A stretch of DNA of 64,000 nt from Dolomedes plantarius (GCA_907164885.2 OU015498.1:125766227-125830226), one strand, 5' to 3'; positions 47,500-59,039 are shown, numbered from the stretch's first letter. The notes: generated by a model from the sequence alone, not told the origin. Made by a program: numbers and translations.

Positions 47500-48580
47500 T
47501 GAATGCCAGTAAATATGTTTCCATTCTTCTACGCCACCTTGCATTAGGGTTAGACAATCTTGGCGTGAAGTTTGGAATTCAACTTCATCTCCGCGCACGC
47601 TCGCTTTCTTTATACTGCGGAGAAATGTGCAAGCAAAGCAAACCTTATAGATCTAAGCAAAATGACTTACTAAGGCATGCTCTTTGTGCATGCTCGGGCA
47701 ATGTCTCCTTCAACAACACAAGAATAGGAAGTGGGCTTGTAAGGTCTAGCGTCCTCCTTCTTCGAGGTGCTGCCCGAAAATCGTTTTTGGCTGCCTGGTT
47801 GACCATTTTCATTTCGGTATATTGCATGTTGTCCATTGGTTGGAGATTGGTGTCTGTACCTCTCTGCAGACGTTTCTTTTGCCAACACTTTCGTTGTTGG
47901 TTTCTGTTTTACACATTTCCGCGCATCCTCAAATTCTTCGATTTTTCTAACCAATTCTTTAGCGAAGTTTTCAGAGTCCATTCATCTAAGTAATATTCTT
48001 TAAATTCTATAGGCGTACGTTTCTTTATATAGTCTACAATCATCAAGTCATTTTTAAGCCTGATAGCCAACGCTCAAAATAAGTTTGAATTCATAATAAA
48101 AATCATACCACGTAACTTAGGGGAATTTTTGAAGCTTCGCAAAAAGTTGCCGCAGTTTTTCAGGACTTAAATTAAATCGCTGCAATAAGAGGGACTTAAC
48201 GTGTTAATAAACTTTTGCTTGTTCTTCCGATTCTTTAGCAATTAAATGAACTAGCTAATATAATCAATTTTCAATTTAAATCTAGGCATAACCTTTTGCA
48301 ACTCTATTTTAGCACATATGTTGAGACCGTTTTCACTAGGGTTAAATTTTCCTTTTATTTTCAAGATTTCTAATTCTAATGTTTACTTATCTAATTCAAA
48401 AATTCTTTCCTTTTCTTGTTTTTCTAACTTGAAAGCTCTTTCCTTTTCCTTATTTTCATCTGTCCTATTTTTCCCAATTCTCTCTAGCAATTTTTTAACT
48501 AATTCTTCATCATACGCTTTACTACTTCCAATTAAATTTTAAATTTGAATCACATTCAAGTCCTCATCCATGGTTTCCCC
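47500..48580 (-). pseudogene. Gypsy-like gag remnant
   Basis: Reading down from 48580: IGSSKAYDEELVKKLLERI, KEKERAFKLEKQEKERIFEL (a coiled-coil-like charged stretch), LKIKGKFNPSENG, then fragments with RFNLSPEKLRQLF-like text and VKKRTPIEF-like text. At 47981-47670 come VRKIEEFEDARKCVKQK and a damaged zinc knuckle, CVVEGDIARAC. Several stops and shifts occur. The stretch 47504-47665 recurs at 57085-57245. No LTR is visible. Confidence 0.75.
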
Positions 48581-48815
48581 TAGCTTAATCGCGAAAACCC
48601 TTAAGTTACATTTTTTTGCCTTTACTAAATACGCCATTTTTGTATCTCGCAATAATATTCAACAATGTAACTTCAAATATAATAATATCAGATTAAAAAA
48701 AGAAATAATCTTGCAGTTTAAAACATTATTTCATACGGAGATTAGTACACTCAATTGATATTTCATTAAAGAAATCCAAACACAATATAATTTAAACTGC
48801 ACAGTGATATGCATC

Positions 48816-49038
48816 TTTTAAAACTAGGTTAGCAGATTAACATGAAAACTACATTTATTAGAAAAGGAAAACTGGATAACTTAATAACGACAAAGAATTC
48901 AAAGCTTGTGCAAAGCATACATATTCTACAAAACTTTACACCTACTGACTAAACAACAAGTACACAAAACACAATTGAGGTTACAGTCTAAGAAAACAGT
49001 TCATGTTAAAGTTTCATAGTTGAACGATATTTTGAACA
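48816..49038 (-). repeat. 3' LTR of Copia
   Basis: On the minus strand it starts tgttcaaaatatcgttcaac. The other end is degenerate (gcatcttttaaaactagg on plus). About 223 bp, short as usual for Copia. Confidence 0.85.
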
Positions 49039-49683
49039 TTCCCCCTCAAACATGACTCGAACAGATGAGTCCAAGTTCGGTACACAACTTCTGGAATTGG
49101 ATATGAGGCTAGGGGTTTTGTAAAAATGTCAGCAATCTGACTTTCACTTTCAGCGTGTTTGGGGTTAAACAATTCCTCTAGATATTTTTCTCGTGCAAAG
49201 TGATACCTCACATCTATTTGCTTAAATCTCTTGTGAAATTCTGAGTTTTTTCTAGTTTTATAGCACTTGCATTGCCAACAAACAAGGTTGGTTTTGTACT
49301 GCTAACAGCTAATTTAGCAGTCTGTGGAGCCAAATTATCTTCTTTGCACCTTCACTAGCAGCTACATACTCTGCCGCTGTTGTAGACAGAACAACATCTC
49401 TTTATTTTTTGCTCATTCAAGAGATAACACCTTCGGTGAACTTGCTAACTATACCAGTTCTTGAATGTCGAGTTTTAGTGTCACCAGCATAGTCTGCATC
49501 ACTATACACCTCAAGCTGTTTGATTGCACATTTTCTTGGATATAACAGCCCATATCCTAAAGTCCCTTTGAGGTACTTGAAAATTCTTTTAACAGAATTC
49601 CAGTCTGATACCTTGGGATTTTCTAGTCTTTCAGATACTACACTAACAGCATATGCAATATCTAGACGTGATCCTGTAGCCAA
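49014..49683 (-). pseudogene. Copia RNase H domain
   Basis: From 49683: SRLDIAYAVSVVSERLENP and FKYLKGTLGYGLLYPR, the RT-RNase H connection. Then LEVYSDADYAGDTKTRHS with the first catalytic aspartate, then, after damage, RYHFAREKY and SQIADIFTKPL, the typical end of Copia polyproteins. The TGA/TAG breaks near 49400-49210 remove part of the domain. Confidence 0.9.
49039..49052 (-). promoter_or_regulatory. Polypurine tract of Copia
   Basis: On the minus strand tgtttgagggggaa lies directly before the 3' LTR, the plus-strand primer position. Confidence 0.8.
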
Positions 49684-50205
49684 ATACTTCCTACTGCTTC
49701 ACGACAGGGCGCATCTTCACTAATTGGACTGTCATTCTCATTTGTGTCACCTTTTACACGTGAAATAGAAACAGCATTTGATTCAGACATTCTAAATCGA
49801 CTAAGAATCTTTCTTGTATAAGCACTCTGTTTCAGAAAAACAGGGCCCTCTTGTAATCGTTTGATGTTCATTGCAAGGAAACAGTCCAATGAGCCAGTTG
49901 TCACTTTAAATTCATCTTTCAGTTTGGTCACAAATGATGAAATCTCCCTTTCATCAATACCAATAACAATACCATCATCAACGTATATAACAATAAATAA
50001 TTTCTTTCACTATTTGTCCGAACAAATAAACAGGGGTCTGAGTTACTGCATTTCATACCTTGTTTTTCTGTGAAGTCAACAAATCTTCTGTTCCAGCATC
50101 GTGAAGCTTGTTTCAAACCATAAAGACTTCTGTTTAAATTGCACTACCAGATTTATCATCAAGACCGTTTGGTTGCTTCATAAAAACTTTTTCCTGTAAT
50201 TCACT
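49662..50205 (-). pseudogene. Copia RT, C-terminal part
   Basis: Downstream of the insertion the minus strand reads SELQEKVFMKQPNGLDD, ASRCWNRRFVDFTEKQG and SDPCLFVRT, then the catalytic IYVDDGIVIG near 49965-49990, in a different frame from its neighbours. DEFKVTTGSLDCFLAMNI and QSAYTRKILSRFRM follow. The YVDD box is intact while the frame is not. Confidence 0.9.
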
Positions 50206-50210
50206 ATCTT

Positions 50211-51441
50211 GAAGAAATTTGCGGAAGGGATCTTTATGAAGTTGAAGAGGACAATAAAAGTTCTCCGGTGACGTGAGGAATTGTCCGTTGTCCTCTTCAA
50301 CTTCATAAAGATCCCTTCCGCAAATTTCTTCGTTCTATCTTGAAGAAATTTGTATTACCATTGCTAGATGAAGGTTCAACAGCTAAATTAGTGGGATTTT
50401 TTAAATCAACCACCTGTGCTTTTAAAGCATTAACTTCAGCAATTAAGTCTGCATATGAAGGCTGAGAAGATGTTGAGGGAGCTAAGACTTCAGACTGGAT
50501 CTGAATATCTTGTAGGAGTTGTGCTTTTTTTACCACATCATCAAAAGATTCCAGACCACTCTCTAAAATTTTTAGTTTATGGCTGGCAGGCAAGGCATTG
50601 AGGAAATAATTATATTTAATTGAATCTAGTTGCACTTTTTCCCTAATTGTCGGATGCACCTTTCTTATTAAATTATCTAGACGATGAGCTAGGTTTTTAA
50701 TTGATTCGCCTGGCATTAATTTTAGACTGTCTACTGCCACACGTAATGACTGAGTGTTAGCAGGCTGGAAAAAATCAACAAAAATCTGCTTCAGCTCTGC
50801 AATAGTAGTACAATTTTGCATTGGCTGAGCTTATGAAAAATTTTAAAGCATTGCCTATGAGTCTAGATTTCAAAAACGTAAGAGCTTGGTGCTCTGACCA
50901 CTTATTCAATTCTTTTATATCCGTAAGTTGTTCAAAGAACAAATCGAGAAGGTCAGTGTCACCATCAAATGGTGTAAGACTGCACTGAAAGGTATTCTTT
51001 GAAGCCATTGTTATTAAATTGGATGGCAAAAATAATAAGCTTTATCAATATGATACAAATATTCAACTGTTACTATAATATTGCAATTTGGTTTACTTAG
51101 GTTTTAACTAAAAAAAAATCTGCTGTTCTATACAGTACTGCGTATGTAGGTATGCAATTCTAGATTATATATATATAAGAAACTTATGCATTACTCTTAC
51201 TAACAAAAATTAACCATATTATGTAATACAAAAACACACTATATAAATATAAGTTTGAAAAAAATTAATTACCAGCTAGATGACGTTGACGAGTAGTTGG
51301 GACGGAACCAATTCTATCTTACAGAAATTTGCAGAAGGGATCTTTATGAAGTTGAAGAGGACAACGGACAATTCCTCACGTCACCGGAGAACTTTTATTG
51401 TCCTCTTCAACTTCATAAAGATCCCTTCCGCAAATTTCTTC
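50211..51441 (-). mobile_element. Palindrome-bounded insertion carrying a foreign gag-like ORF
   Basis: Two 121-bp modules, 50211-50331 and 51321-51441, are exact or near-exact inverted copies. Each is itself a palindrome with 44-bp arms (gaagaaatttgcggaaggga on the outside) and a 33-bp spacer that is inverted between the two. Between them lies about 1 kb with a gag-like reading frame. The insertion splits the Copia RT at GEYL/EDSE, where the target tatcttgaagata is itself palindromic. No conventional target duplication is evident. Confidence 0.75.
50303..51029 (-). pseudogene. Gag-like protein inside the Copia insertion
   Basis: MASKNTFQCSLTPFDGDTDL at about 51008, then ELNKWSEHQALTFLKSRLIG and ALKFF. 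After a shift near 50820 the frame continues AELKQIFVDFFQPANTQSLR, LMPGESIKNLAHRLDNLIRK, IKYNYFLNALPASHKLKIL and a C-terminal QPSYADLIAEVNALKAQVVD, possibly a short coiled coil, ending inside the left palindrome. This is a retrotransposon gag of the Gypsy/Pao style, unlike the Copia gag at 53943-54164. Upstream, 51030-51320 is non-coding with a possible leader. Confidence 0.75.
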
Positions 51442-51707
51442 AAGATATTCACCATACAAGAAAGCAGGTTTCCCATCAAACTGTATAAGCTCAGATTTTC
51501 AGATGTAGCATCACTTAACAAAATGCTAACGGTGTCATATCGTGCAACAGGACTGAAGGTTTCATCATAGTCGATGCCTGGCTTTTGTGAAAAGCATTTT
51601 GCACCAAGTCTCACTTTAAAATGATCAATAGATCTATCACTTTTAGTTTTAATTCTGAGAACCCATTTGTTGACAATCACTTTCTTGTCTTTCTTGTCTT
51701 TGGACAA
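51381..51707 (-). pseudogene. Copia RT, N-terminal part
   Basis: VNKWVLRIKTKSDRSIDHFK, RLGAKCFSQKPGIDYDETFS and PVARYDTVSILLSDA are the classic start of Copia RT (W-F--K with A-G--Q--G-DY-ETF-PV). The next block, GNLLSCMVNIL, is a drifted form of the first-aspartate region, which has lost its aspartate. Immediately after, the frame runs into the palindromic module. Confidence 0.9.
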
Positions 51708-51997
51708 TCACTTTCTTGTCTTTGAAATCTACAAGATCCCAAGTGTGATTTTCTTTCAGTGAGGCCATTTCTTCCTAAATTGCTTTGTTCCAACTTTCAG
51801 CATCACTGGATAGCATTGCTGAGGCATATGAGTCAGGGAATTCATGCTCTGCCAATAAAACATAATCCTGTAGATGGAAAGGTATTTTAGTCACTCTTCG
51901 ACTACGACTTGGCAATGTTTCTCCATTTACACAGTGCTCTTTCTCAGATTACAAACTTTCAGCAGGATCAGTTATTAAATTTTCTTCCTTTTTAGGA

Positions 51998-52900
51998 TCA
52001 ATCCTTATCGTTTGTACTGAGTGTAGAATCCAAATTACTATTCTGTTTAGTGATACTCAGATTTGGTGGAATTTCAGACGGATTCATGGAGATTAAAAGT
52101 GTCTTTACTTTAAATATAACAACACGGCTCAAAACAACTTTACCGTCAACTGGAAGCCAAATTCGGTAACCATCTTTCTCACCACAGTATCCTACAGGGT
52201 TGCCCTTCTCACTCTTCTTGTCCCACTTTTTCCTTTTTTGTTTTGGTACAAGCACAAATCATTCTTTCCAAAAACACGAAAATGATCAATGTTTGGAGTT
52301 TCTTTCTCGAACCATATTTCATATGGACTTTTGCCTTCTGATGTGGTGGGTCCAGTTCTATTTAGTATATAAACAACAGTGTTGACTACTTCAGCCCATA
52401 ACCCGACAGGGAGATTCTTAGCATGTATCAAGGATCTTGCACTTTCAACGAGTGTGTGATTTTCTCTTTCTGCAGAACTATTCTGTTCTGGGGTACATGG
52501 CATGGCAAAATATAAAGTTATTTCCCTTGATGCAAGGATTGCATGTACTTTAGCATTATCAAATTCTTTTCCACCACCACACCTAAACTCCTTGATTCTT
52601 TTGCCAGTAGTTTCTGCTTCATTTATGAAGGTTTTTATACAGTTTGCTACTTCAGATTTGTGCTCAATCAAGAAAACTCTGCGACATCTTGAGAAGTCAT
52701 CTTAAAAGCAAACAAAATATCTTGACCTTCCAATTGATCTCTGTTTCATGGGGCCACAGACATCTATCTGCATGAATAGTCTCACCAGTACACATTGGCC
52801 TATTCTTTCTAGAGCCAAAATTTTTTCAGTGTTGTTTTTCGAGCACACATCCTTCACAGAACTCTTCACTGACCTCAACACGAATACCTCTTTTTTGTAA
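51998..52900 (-). pseudogene. Copia integrase
   Basis: HHCC-type zinc-binding residues are seen near 52950-52820 (LCHQNKRHVKQI, CEGCVLEKQH). The core shows IEHKSEVANCIKTFINEAE, FRCGGGKEFDNAK (the second catalytic position reads G instead of D), PEQNSSAERENHTLVESARS with the catalytic glutamate, and SPYEIWFEKETPNIDHFRVFG. A shift near 52230 leads to VGYCGEKDGYRIW. It would integrate Copia cDNA. Inactive. Confidence 0.9.
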
Positions 52901-52999
52901 AATTTGTTTCACATGGCGCTTGTTTTGGTGACATAATCTTTAATGCCACAGCTGTAATCTATCTCCTGAGGCAATGTATACATCAGCAGCTTCATCAGC

Positions 53000-53560
53000 C
53001 ATTCTCACTCTCATATCTAGTGCATACAAGCCTCGAGATGTTCTTTTGCCTGTCATTCGCACATCACCATTTTTCAAAAGGCATATCCTTTTTTATCAGC
53101 TCTGAATTTAAAACCTCTGTCAACAGCTTTACTAATAGAAAATAAATTTCTGCTTACTTCTGGATCATACCAAACATCTGTCAGGTGATTTCTATCCCTT
53201 TTTTGTTTAATAGCATTTCCACGTTGATAATTACTTCACCATATGCCAGAATAACTTCTTTATTTCCTATTCTTACTTCTTTAGGGACAGAAAACGGCTT
53301 GTATGATAGGGAATAGTTTTCACTGTTCGTCATTTCTGCTGAAGAACCCTAGTCAGCTAACCACAGATCTGTTTCTGTAACACCTGCATTGCATACAAAG
53401 GCATCTCCATCAGGTCATTTATTTACACCACTTTTCTTGTAGCAGTATTTTGTAATGTGTCCAGGTTTGTGACAGTGAAAGTACCTTTTCTGAAGCTTAA
53501 GTTTATCTTTCTTCTTTGCTAAAGATTTAGCAACAAGAGCTGCACGTTCACTCTGCTTTG
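53000..53560 (-). pseudogene. Copia zinc knuckle and protease
   Basis: FHCHKPGHITKYCYKKSG near 53490-53440 is a CCHC knuckle whose first cysteine is replaced. LWLAD, then a stop in place of the active-site serine, then GSSAEM near 53360-53330 is the D-S-G box of the protease with TAG at its centre. Weak similarity continues (EVRIGNKEVILAYGEV) to about 53230, followed by the pre-integrase segment GLYALDMRVRMADEAADVY. Confidence 0.85.
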
Positions 53561-53942
53561 ATGGCAGTCTCATTTCAATGAGTTAAAGGCGTTCAGTAAG
53601 TTTGTTAATTGTCCTTTCCTGCACTGGGACAGATTCCCCCACAGTCTTGAATTCAAAATATTCTGCAGGGAGAGTTCACATAATTCGACTCATGAAATTA
53701 AGTCAGGTAGTTCCGTTTTCACCAGCCTTTATAGTACGTCATTCTGTTCACAGAAATTCCGTTGCAGACGTGCAATGTGTGTTACGACATCTTCTGCAGC
53801 ATCTTTTTCTGAGATCAAAAATTACTCCATTAGCTGGCCGAACTTTGCTCATAGACTGACAGTAACTTTTCCCATACACACTTTGCTGTATCGCACGTTG
53901 CCGTCAGCTCAATATTGGCATCGTCTATGCTGTTTACAAGAA

Positions 53943-54164
53943 TTAATTGAGCCAACGCATCGCTCTTAAGAAAAGCTTTGTGCCTTGCTTCGTATGATTT
54001 TCTTGCGTCCTCTGAAGAGCCTCCTCTCCGAGATCGATCGGAGACTCACGATCCCCAGTAACAATGTCTAACACATCGTTATGCCGTAACAAAAGTTCGA
54101 TTTGGAGCTTCCATTTGGTCCAATTTTTGGAAACCTCCAGTTTCTCAATCTGCGCTTTGAAAGC
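53943..54164 (-). pseudogene. Copia gag N-terminus
   Basis: The ATG at 54164 (minus) starts MAFKAQIEKLEVSKNWTKWK, then LLLRHNDVLDIVTGDRES, as in gag polyproteins of arthropod Copia elements (L-G-NW--W---M). The frame breaks after about 74 codons. Decayed gag follows down to about 53580. Confidence 0.85.
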
Positions 54165-54310
54165 CATTGTAACAACAATACGTAACAAAAGTGTTCGTAA
54201 AGTGAGTCTGTAAAATAAAAGTAGTTAACCACGTGCACTTTCCACTTAGGCCTAACAGCCACGATTAAGCATAGCACGATGCATCTTTAATAACGCAGAT
54301 GAAGCATGGT

Positions 54311-54322
54311 GGACTCATAACC
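54311..54322 (-). promoter_or_regulatory. Copia primer-binding site, tRNA-Met half-molecule type
   Basis: Directly inside the 5' LTR, the plus strand reads ggactcataacc, equal to an anticodon stem-loop of a methionine tRNA (cat anticodon). Copia of Drosophila is known to prime from the 5' half of initiator tRNA-Met, so the same mechanism is inferred. Confidence 0.65.
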
Positions 54323-54548
54323 TGTTAAATCTAGGTTAGCAGATTAACACGAAAACTGCATTTATTAGAAAAGAAAAACTAGATTGTATAATAACAACAA
54401 AGAATACAGAGTTTGTGCAAAGCACACATATACTACAAAACATTACAGCTACTGACTGAACAACAAGTACACAAAACACAGTTAACGGTTACAGTCTAAA
54501 AGAAAACAGTTTAGGTTAAAGTTTCATGGTTGAAGGATATGTTTAAAA
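54323..54548 (-). repeat. 5' LTR of Copia
   Basis: On plus it begins tgttaaatctaggttagcag. About 226 bp, about 85-90 percent like the 3' LTR by eye, so the insertion is old. Confidence 0.85.
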
Positions 54549-54553
54549 GCATC

Positions 54554-55383
54554 ATTCTAGTTTACTTAACTCTAGTTTACTTAACGTTTAAACACTAACT
54601 AATAACAGTCGTTCGTAAAAATATACTTTTTTCCTACAAAACATTTAAACACCGAAATTTGAACTTTAAAACGAAACTAAATTAATAACATCATTACATT
54701 CTCAAAATTACAATGTTTTGAGATTCCCTTCTATGAAATACTAAACCATCAAATTTGAATTCAGATCCGAAACTAGATTAAAACCATCATTACATTCTCA
54801 AAATTCCAATATTTCGAAACCTTAACAATATATAAGGCATATATAAACTTAAATATAAATTCATATTTACAATTGAAATAGCTTAGAATAAACTAAATCC
54901 AAGTACTGACGTACCGCAACGAAATGTATTCAAACAAAAAGAAATTTTAATTTCAACAACAGCTTTTCAAGAGCAATAAATATCATTTCAAAATATAAAA
55001 ACAACCATCTGTGTATAAGTATGAAAACACAATAATAGAACATACTATATATTGCTTAAATTAAACATTCGTAACAATAAAATGTGAAAAAAAAATTGGT
55101 ACTAAATGCAAACTATCAATCGGCACAAAACTTTGCCTATTCTGCAAAACTATGAAGAGTAATCAATATTAATTAAACATAAAATAAATCCTTCAGCAAG
55201 GATTGTCTGAATTCATTAGAGTATACCAAATCATTAATGTCAATAAAGATTAACATTTCAAATAAGCATGGTTGCTTAATATAATTCAACAAGGATTACT
55301 TAAAACAATTACAAATGACTGGGCACTGAAAAAATAACAAAGTAATATGTTTACCATTTTCTTGTTCCTTAAACACACGCATA
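54554..55383. other. No recognisable feature
   Basis: AT-rich spacer between Copia and the mariner element. A local duplication around ttacattctcaaaatt (54690 and 54790) is visible. Confidence 0.5.
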
Positions 55384-55534
55384 CAGAAGGTCGTTCGGAC
55401 TTTATGGATACAATTTTGTAATCTATTTTTGTCGTTTGAATACTTTGAGATAAAAATTTTAATAATTATCTTCAGAATAATTGACTGCTACTGTTTTGTT
55501 TTTATTGGAATATAACAGAAGATTTTGAAAATGG

Positions 55535-56845
55535 CTCTTAAAATTGATAGAGGGCTCGAAGGTTACGTATTTGCGCTTTCCGAGGAGAAATATTAGTATC
55601 AACAAATTATAAAGTAGCGTAAAAATCCCGGTTATGGCATTTCAAAAAAAGGTATTTATAAAATGTTAAATATGAAAGGAAAAAAAAGTCTACCTGAAAG
55701 TAAAAATGAAAACATAACCGCGAAACCTCATCCTAAGATCGAACGCAGGTAAATATCAAGAAAGTGAAGTCTCTGATCCTAACTTAAACCTAAAGTTTAT
55801 CTGCTTTTGCTAAGGCATATTGCTGAAAGAAAAACAAACTGTAAAAAATTATATGAAAATCCCCTATCTTCTGAAAAATGGAGATGTGTTGTAACACTCG
55901 AGGATGCATGGATGTATTTAAGTGACTGTTATAAAAACAGATCAATTTTCTATTGCTCAACTGACGGGAATGACCTTACGAAATCGTCAGTGTACAGAAA
56001 AGTTCCCAAAGGGATTTATGATAGTTGCAGAATTTTGTTACAACGCAAATAAAAAATAAAAAAAAGTCTGAAGTAAAGCCAAAATTAATTCACTGTACTA
56101 TCATCAGAATATTTTAGAACCAATTTTTAAAGAAGAAATTCCAGCCATATATGGAAAGGAAATTGATAAATTTGAGCTTCATATGGAAAAAGCCTCTAGT
56201 CACACGTTTAAATCAACTGCCACTTATTTAGCAAAGAAAGAATCCGAAACAGGAATAAAGTGTTGTTGTCGTGGTTTATGTCCCTTGACCGAAAGTAACA
56301 TCAGATCAAGTCCCGAAGGCTATGGGCGATAAAGATGCGGCTCCTGTTTTGAATTAGCATCACAAGGGTCGGAGTCCGACTTGGCTAAATGACCGGTCCC
56401 GTATTTTGAACCGAGTCGAGAACGGAACACTCGACCACTCCAGAGGTAAATTTGAGAACTTGGAGGACATTGTACCACGCCCTATTTTACGTGCCCCGGC
56501 CACCATTAGAGAATACGGCGGTAGACTTCCAGCGACGAGCATCGAACCAGAGACGTTCAGATCACAAGCCCGCTGCTCTTGCCAACTGGGATACCGCGGC
56601 CATGTAATAAAGTGTAACCCATTTAATGAAATACCTGTAAAATCACCTGAAATTCTCCAATGGAATTTTGTGCCGTTTCATTAAAACGAGCCTTAGGAAA
56701 ACGGCATCCAGGAACACTTAACGGACTTTGGAAAACGGTCCAAGAAGAATCGGTTAAAATTGACATGACACTAGTAAGACAATTGTACTGTCATGGAAAA
56801 TTCGAGCTAGATCTATTGTTAAGAACCATGGCTATCATATAGAAT
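55535..56845 (+). pseudogene. Mariner-like transposase (DD41D), broken
   Basis: Readable from MALKIDRGLEGYVFALSEEK near 55535. Then HIAERKTNCKKLYENPL, KWRCVVTLEDAWMYLSDC near 55875 (first catalytic region), SVYRKVPKGIYDSCRIL, FELHMEKASSHTFKSTA near 56170 (second region, aspartate changed to glutamate). After the SINE come FNEIPVKSP and KRALGKRHPGTLNGLW near 56690-56730. Many stops occur. Confidence 0.85.
56264..56605 (-). mobile_element. SINE-A copy 2 (variant head), 342 bp
   Basis: 10-bp duplications aataaagtgt at 56254-56263 and 56606-56615 are exact, and the host transposase frame is restored by removing the insert. On the minus strand the head reads ggtatcccagttggcaagag (A box) and ctggttcgatgctc (B box). 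The 3' part, agccaagtcggactccgacc and cttgtgatgc, equals that of the other SINE-A copies, and the tail is cacgacaaca. Head and middle differ from copies 1 and 3. Confidence 0.9.
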
Positions 56846-57084
56846 CAAATCGCTGCAAAAAATGCGGCATTTATACATAAAACTTAACTATCAAAATCGT
56901 TTCCATAAAGTACGAACGACCCTCTGTATACATTGTCTACCAAATAAGAAAAACACTACAATTATACACAATCTGACCACACTTCAAATGTACTCTTTCT
57001 CGCAGAACAAGAAATAGCGTAAGAATATGCTCTCACCTTGTTTTATAATGTTACCTGCATCCCTGCCGAATACGCCACTCAAGA

Positions 57085-57245
57085 TGTTTCCTTACATCTA
57101 CGCTACCCTGCTTTAGGGTTAGTCGACCTTGGCATGAAGTTTTCAATTCAGTTTTAATACCGATTTCACCCTCGCTTTCTTCATACAGTTAAGAAATGTG
57201 CAAACAAAACAAGCCTTTTATATTTAGGCTAAATGACTTTATATG
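57085..57245 (-). repeat. Second fragment of the Gypsy-like gag repeat
   Basis: It aligns with 47504-47665: ttagggttagtcgaccttgg against ttagggttagacaatcttgg, then gcatgaagttt against gcgtgaagttt, and gaaatgtgcaaacaaaacaa against gaaatgtgcaagcaaagcaa. Only this piece of the element is recognisable. Confidence 0.7.
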
Positions 57246-57249
57246 CATT

Positions 57250-59039
57250 TTATAATGAATACAAAAAATTAGACTGATGCTTCTTAAAACACTCGCTTCC
57301 TCATCACCAACCCGCTCTTGTTATTTGGGTTCCAAAACGTCCCTCACCAGAGGGCGTGAAACGTGACCTTTACAATGCCTCATAGCATATTTTTTAATAT
57401 AAGTATGTCTGAGTATTTACTTATTTTTAAGGATCTAATCCGATTTGTTCAGGTTCTCCTGAAAGGAAAATTCGTCAATCTATTGTAACACCGCAAATCG
57501 ATATCTTTTGGACGCGGGACAAATACGTACTGCTAATACTAATGAAAACCTTTCCGTGAACGATATTTTTAGATAAAGATCAGTTAAAGAGAGCGTCAAA
57601 AGGTAATGAAATAATTTTCTTTGTATAGGTGCGTAGATTGATATAAGTTAAAGAACCACAGACAAGACCCTGCTTATCAATAAGCTGATTTGGCGAACCT
57701 TTTGAATTAGGAGAATGAAAGTTTGTGGTTTATTACTCTGCAATTCAAGACGTGTTAACATAATATAATGTAAATAAAACTTTATTTGAAATTTAACGTC
57801 AATTTTTTTAATAAATTGTTTTGCTTTTAGTTTTCGCTTGATAAAATTTTCTGCTAAAACTGTGGAGTAACTTATTGAGAAGTTAGAATTTAAATAAATT
57901 TTTTGGGTCTGATATTCATACTACAAGGATCGTTGAAGGATTCTTTTATACGTAATCTTTTACAATATGTCTGCCGAAAAATTGTTAGGAAATTCAAAAT
58001 TTTAAGACAAACAATTAGACATGAATGAGGATTCAAAAACACGCATATTTTAAAATCCACTGTAGAACAAAAAATCGCTTTGTGCAATTTTAATGGAATT
58101 CACCATAGGTGATAGCTATTGTGTCCTTAAATTTTTATTATGATTTTTAAGGAGCTAAGTTTTCGTTGTAGTGTGCCTCACTCTTATTTTTGTATAAATA
58201 ACATCAGTGAGAAAACAAATTACAAAACAGTTATTAACAATTAAAAACAATTAAATAGTTTATTACTGATTTTCAGTCCATAAAAGGCGGTATTGAATTA
58301 TAGAATTTATGAACGAAAAACTATCAAAATATCTAGACCAGCAAATGACAAACCAATTCAATGATGCAACATTACACATTTAATTTTCTAGATAACCAAA
58401 TTTTCGAAATGAGTGCCTAAAAATACAAACTGTACAAAAATGCCACTTGCTGCTCACGTTGTTCACTTCAACGTATCTTTGTGAATCATCCAAGTCCAAA
58501 GTGAAATATGCGAAAAACGTATGTAGAAACCGCCGTACTCAGTCTCACATTGATAAGGTATTTACAGAAGCATGTAGCAAGTATAAACCCGATTTATCTA
58601 AAATAGTCAAAAGTTTGTATCAACATAAAAAAATCATACTCATTTTTAAATAAACGTTTGAATCCATTTAGGTTTTGAGTTTTATTTTTCCTATTATTAT
58701 ATGATGGGGTATTGTGTACTATGTTGCGGCCCCAGTAACTTTGCAAACATATGAATGTTGCTCGAGAGAATAAAAGGATGAGTATGGCTGAGTTGGACTA
58801 ACTTTTAAGAAACCAAACGCTATGCTTTAAAGGTGGTTAAATGCTATTAATTTGGCATTGCTATGCAAAAATCTTCTTTCTTATTGAAGGAGACTTATTT
58901 AAAGGAACATCCAAACTATAGGGGCTACGCAAATCATTGGGAAAACTCAATCACAAAAAATCAGATCTCAACTCGTTCTCCATAATTAAATTAAATAAAA
59001 CTAAAAGGATATCAATGAGCATTAAATATTTTAACTGTA
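57250..59039. other. No recognisable feature
   Basis: AT-rich. The 68-codon frame at 58447-58653 has no motif. Confidence 0.5.

Larger units (their letters stand above)
48816..54548 (-). mobile_element. Copia LTR retrotransposon, full length, defective, with a nested insertion
   Basis: LTR-like ends at 48816-49038 and 54323-54548 match over most of their length (ctaggttagcagattaac, ctactgac..aacaacaagta). 5-bp duplications gcatc lie at 48811-48815 and 54549-54553. On the minus strand the order is gag, knuckle, protease, integrase, RT, RNase H, the defining Copia order. A 1.23-kb insertion (50211-51441) splits the RT. Many stops and shifts are present. Confidence 0.93.
55384..56926 (+). mobile_element. 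Mariner-like DD41D transposon copy 1, split by a SINE
   Basis: TIRs cagaaggtcgttcggacttt and, reverse strand, cagagggtcgttcgtacttt continue to atggatacaattttg. TA at 55382-55383 and 56927-56928. Minus the SINE and one TSD it is about 1.19 kb, close to the 1.32 kb of the opposite copy at 59040-60354, with which it is colinear. Confidence 0.9.

Noticed and set aside
47481..47993. 170-codon plus-strand frame
   Set aside because: It is the antisense shadow of the Gypsy-like gag remnant on the minus strand.
58447..58653. 68-codon frame between the mariner copies
   Set aside because: No motif; not similar to the transposase.
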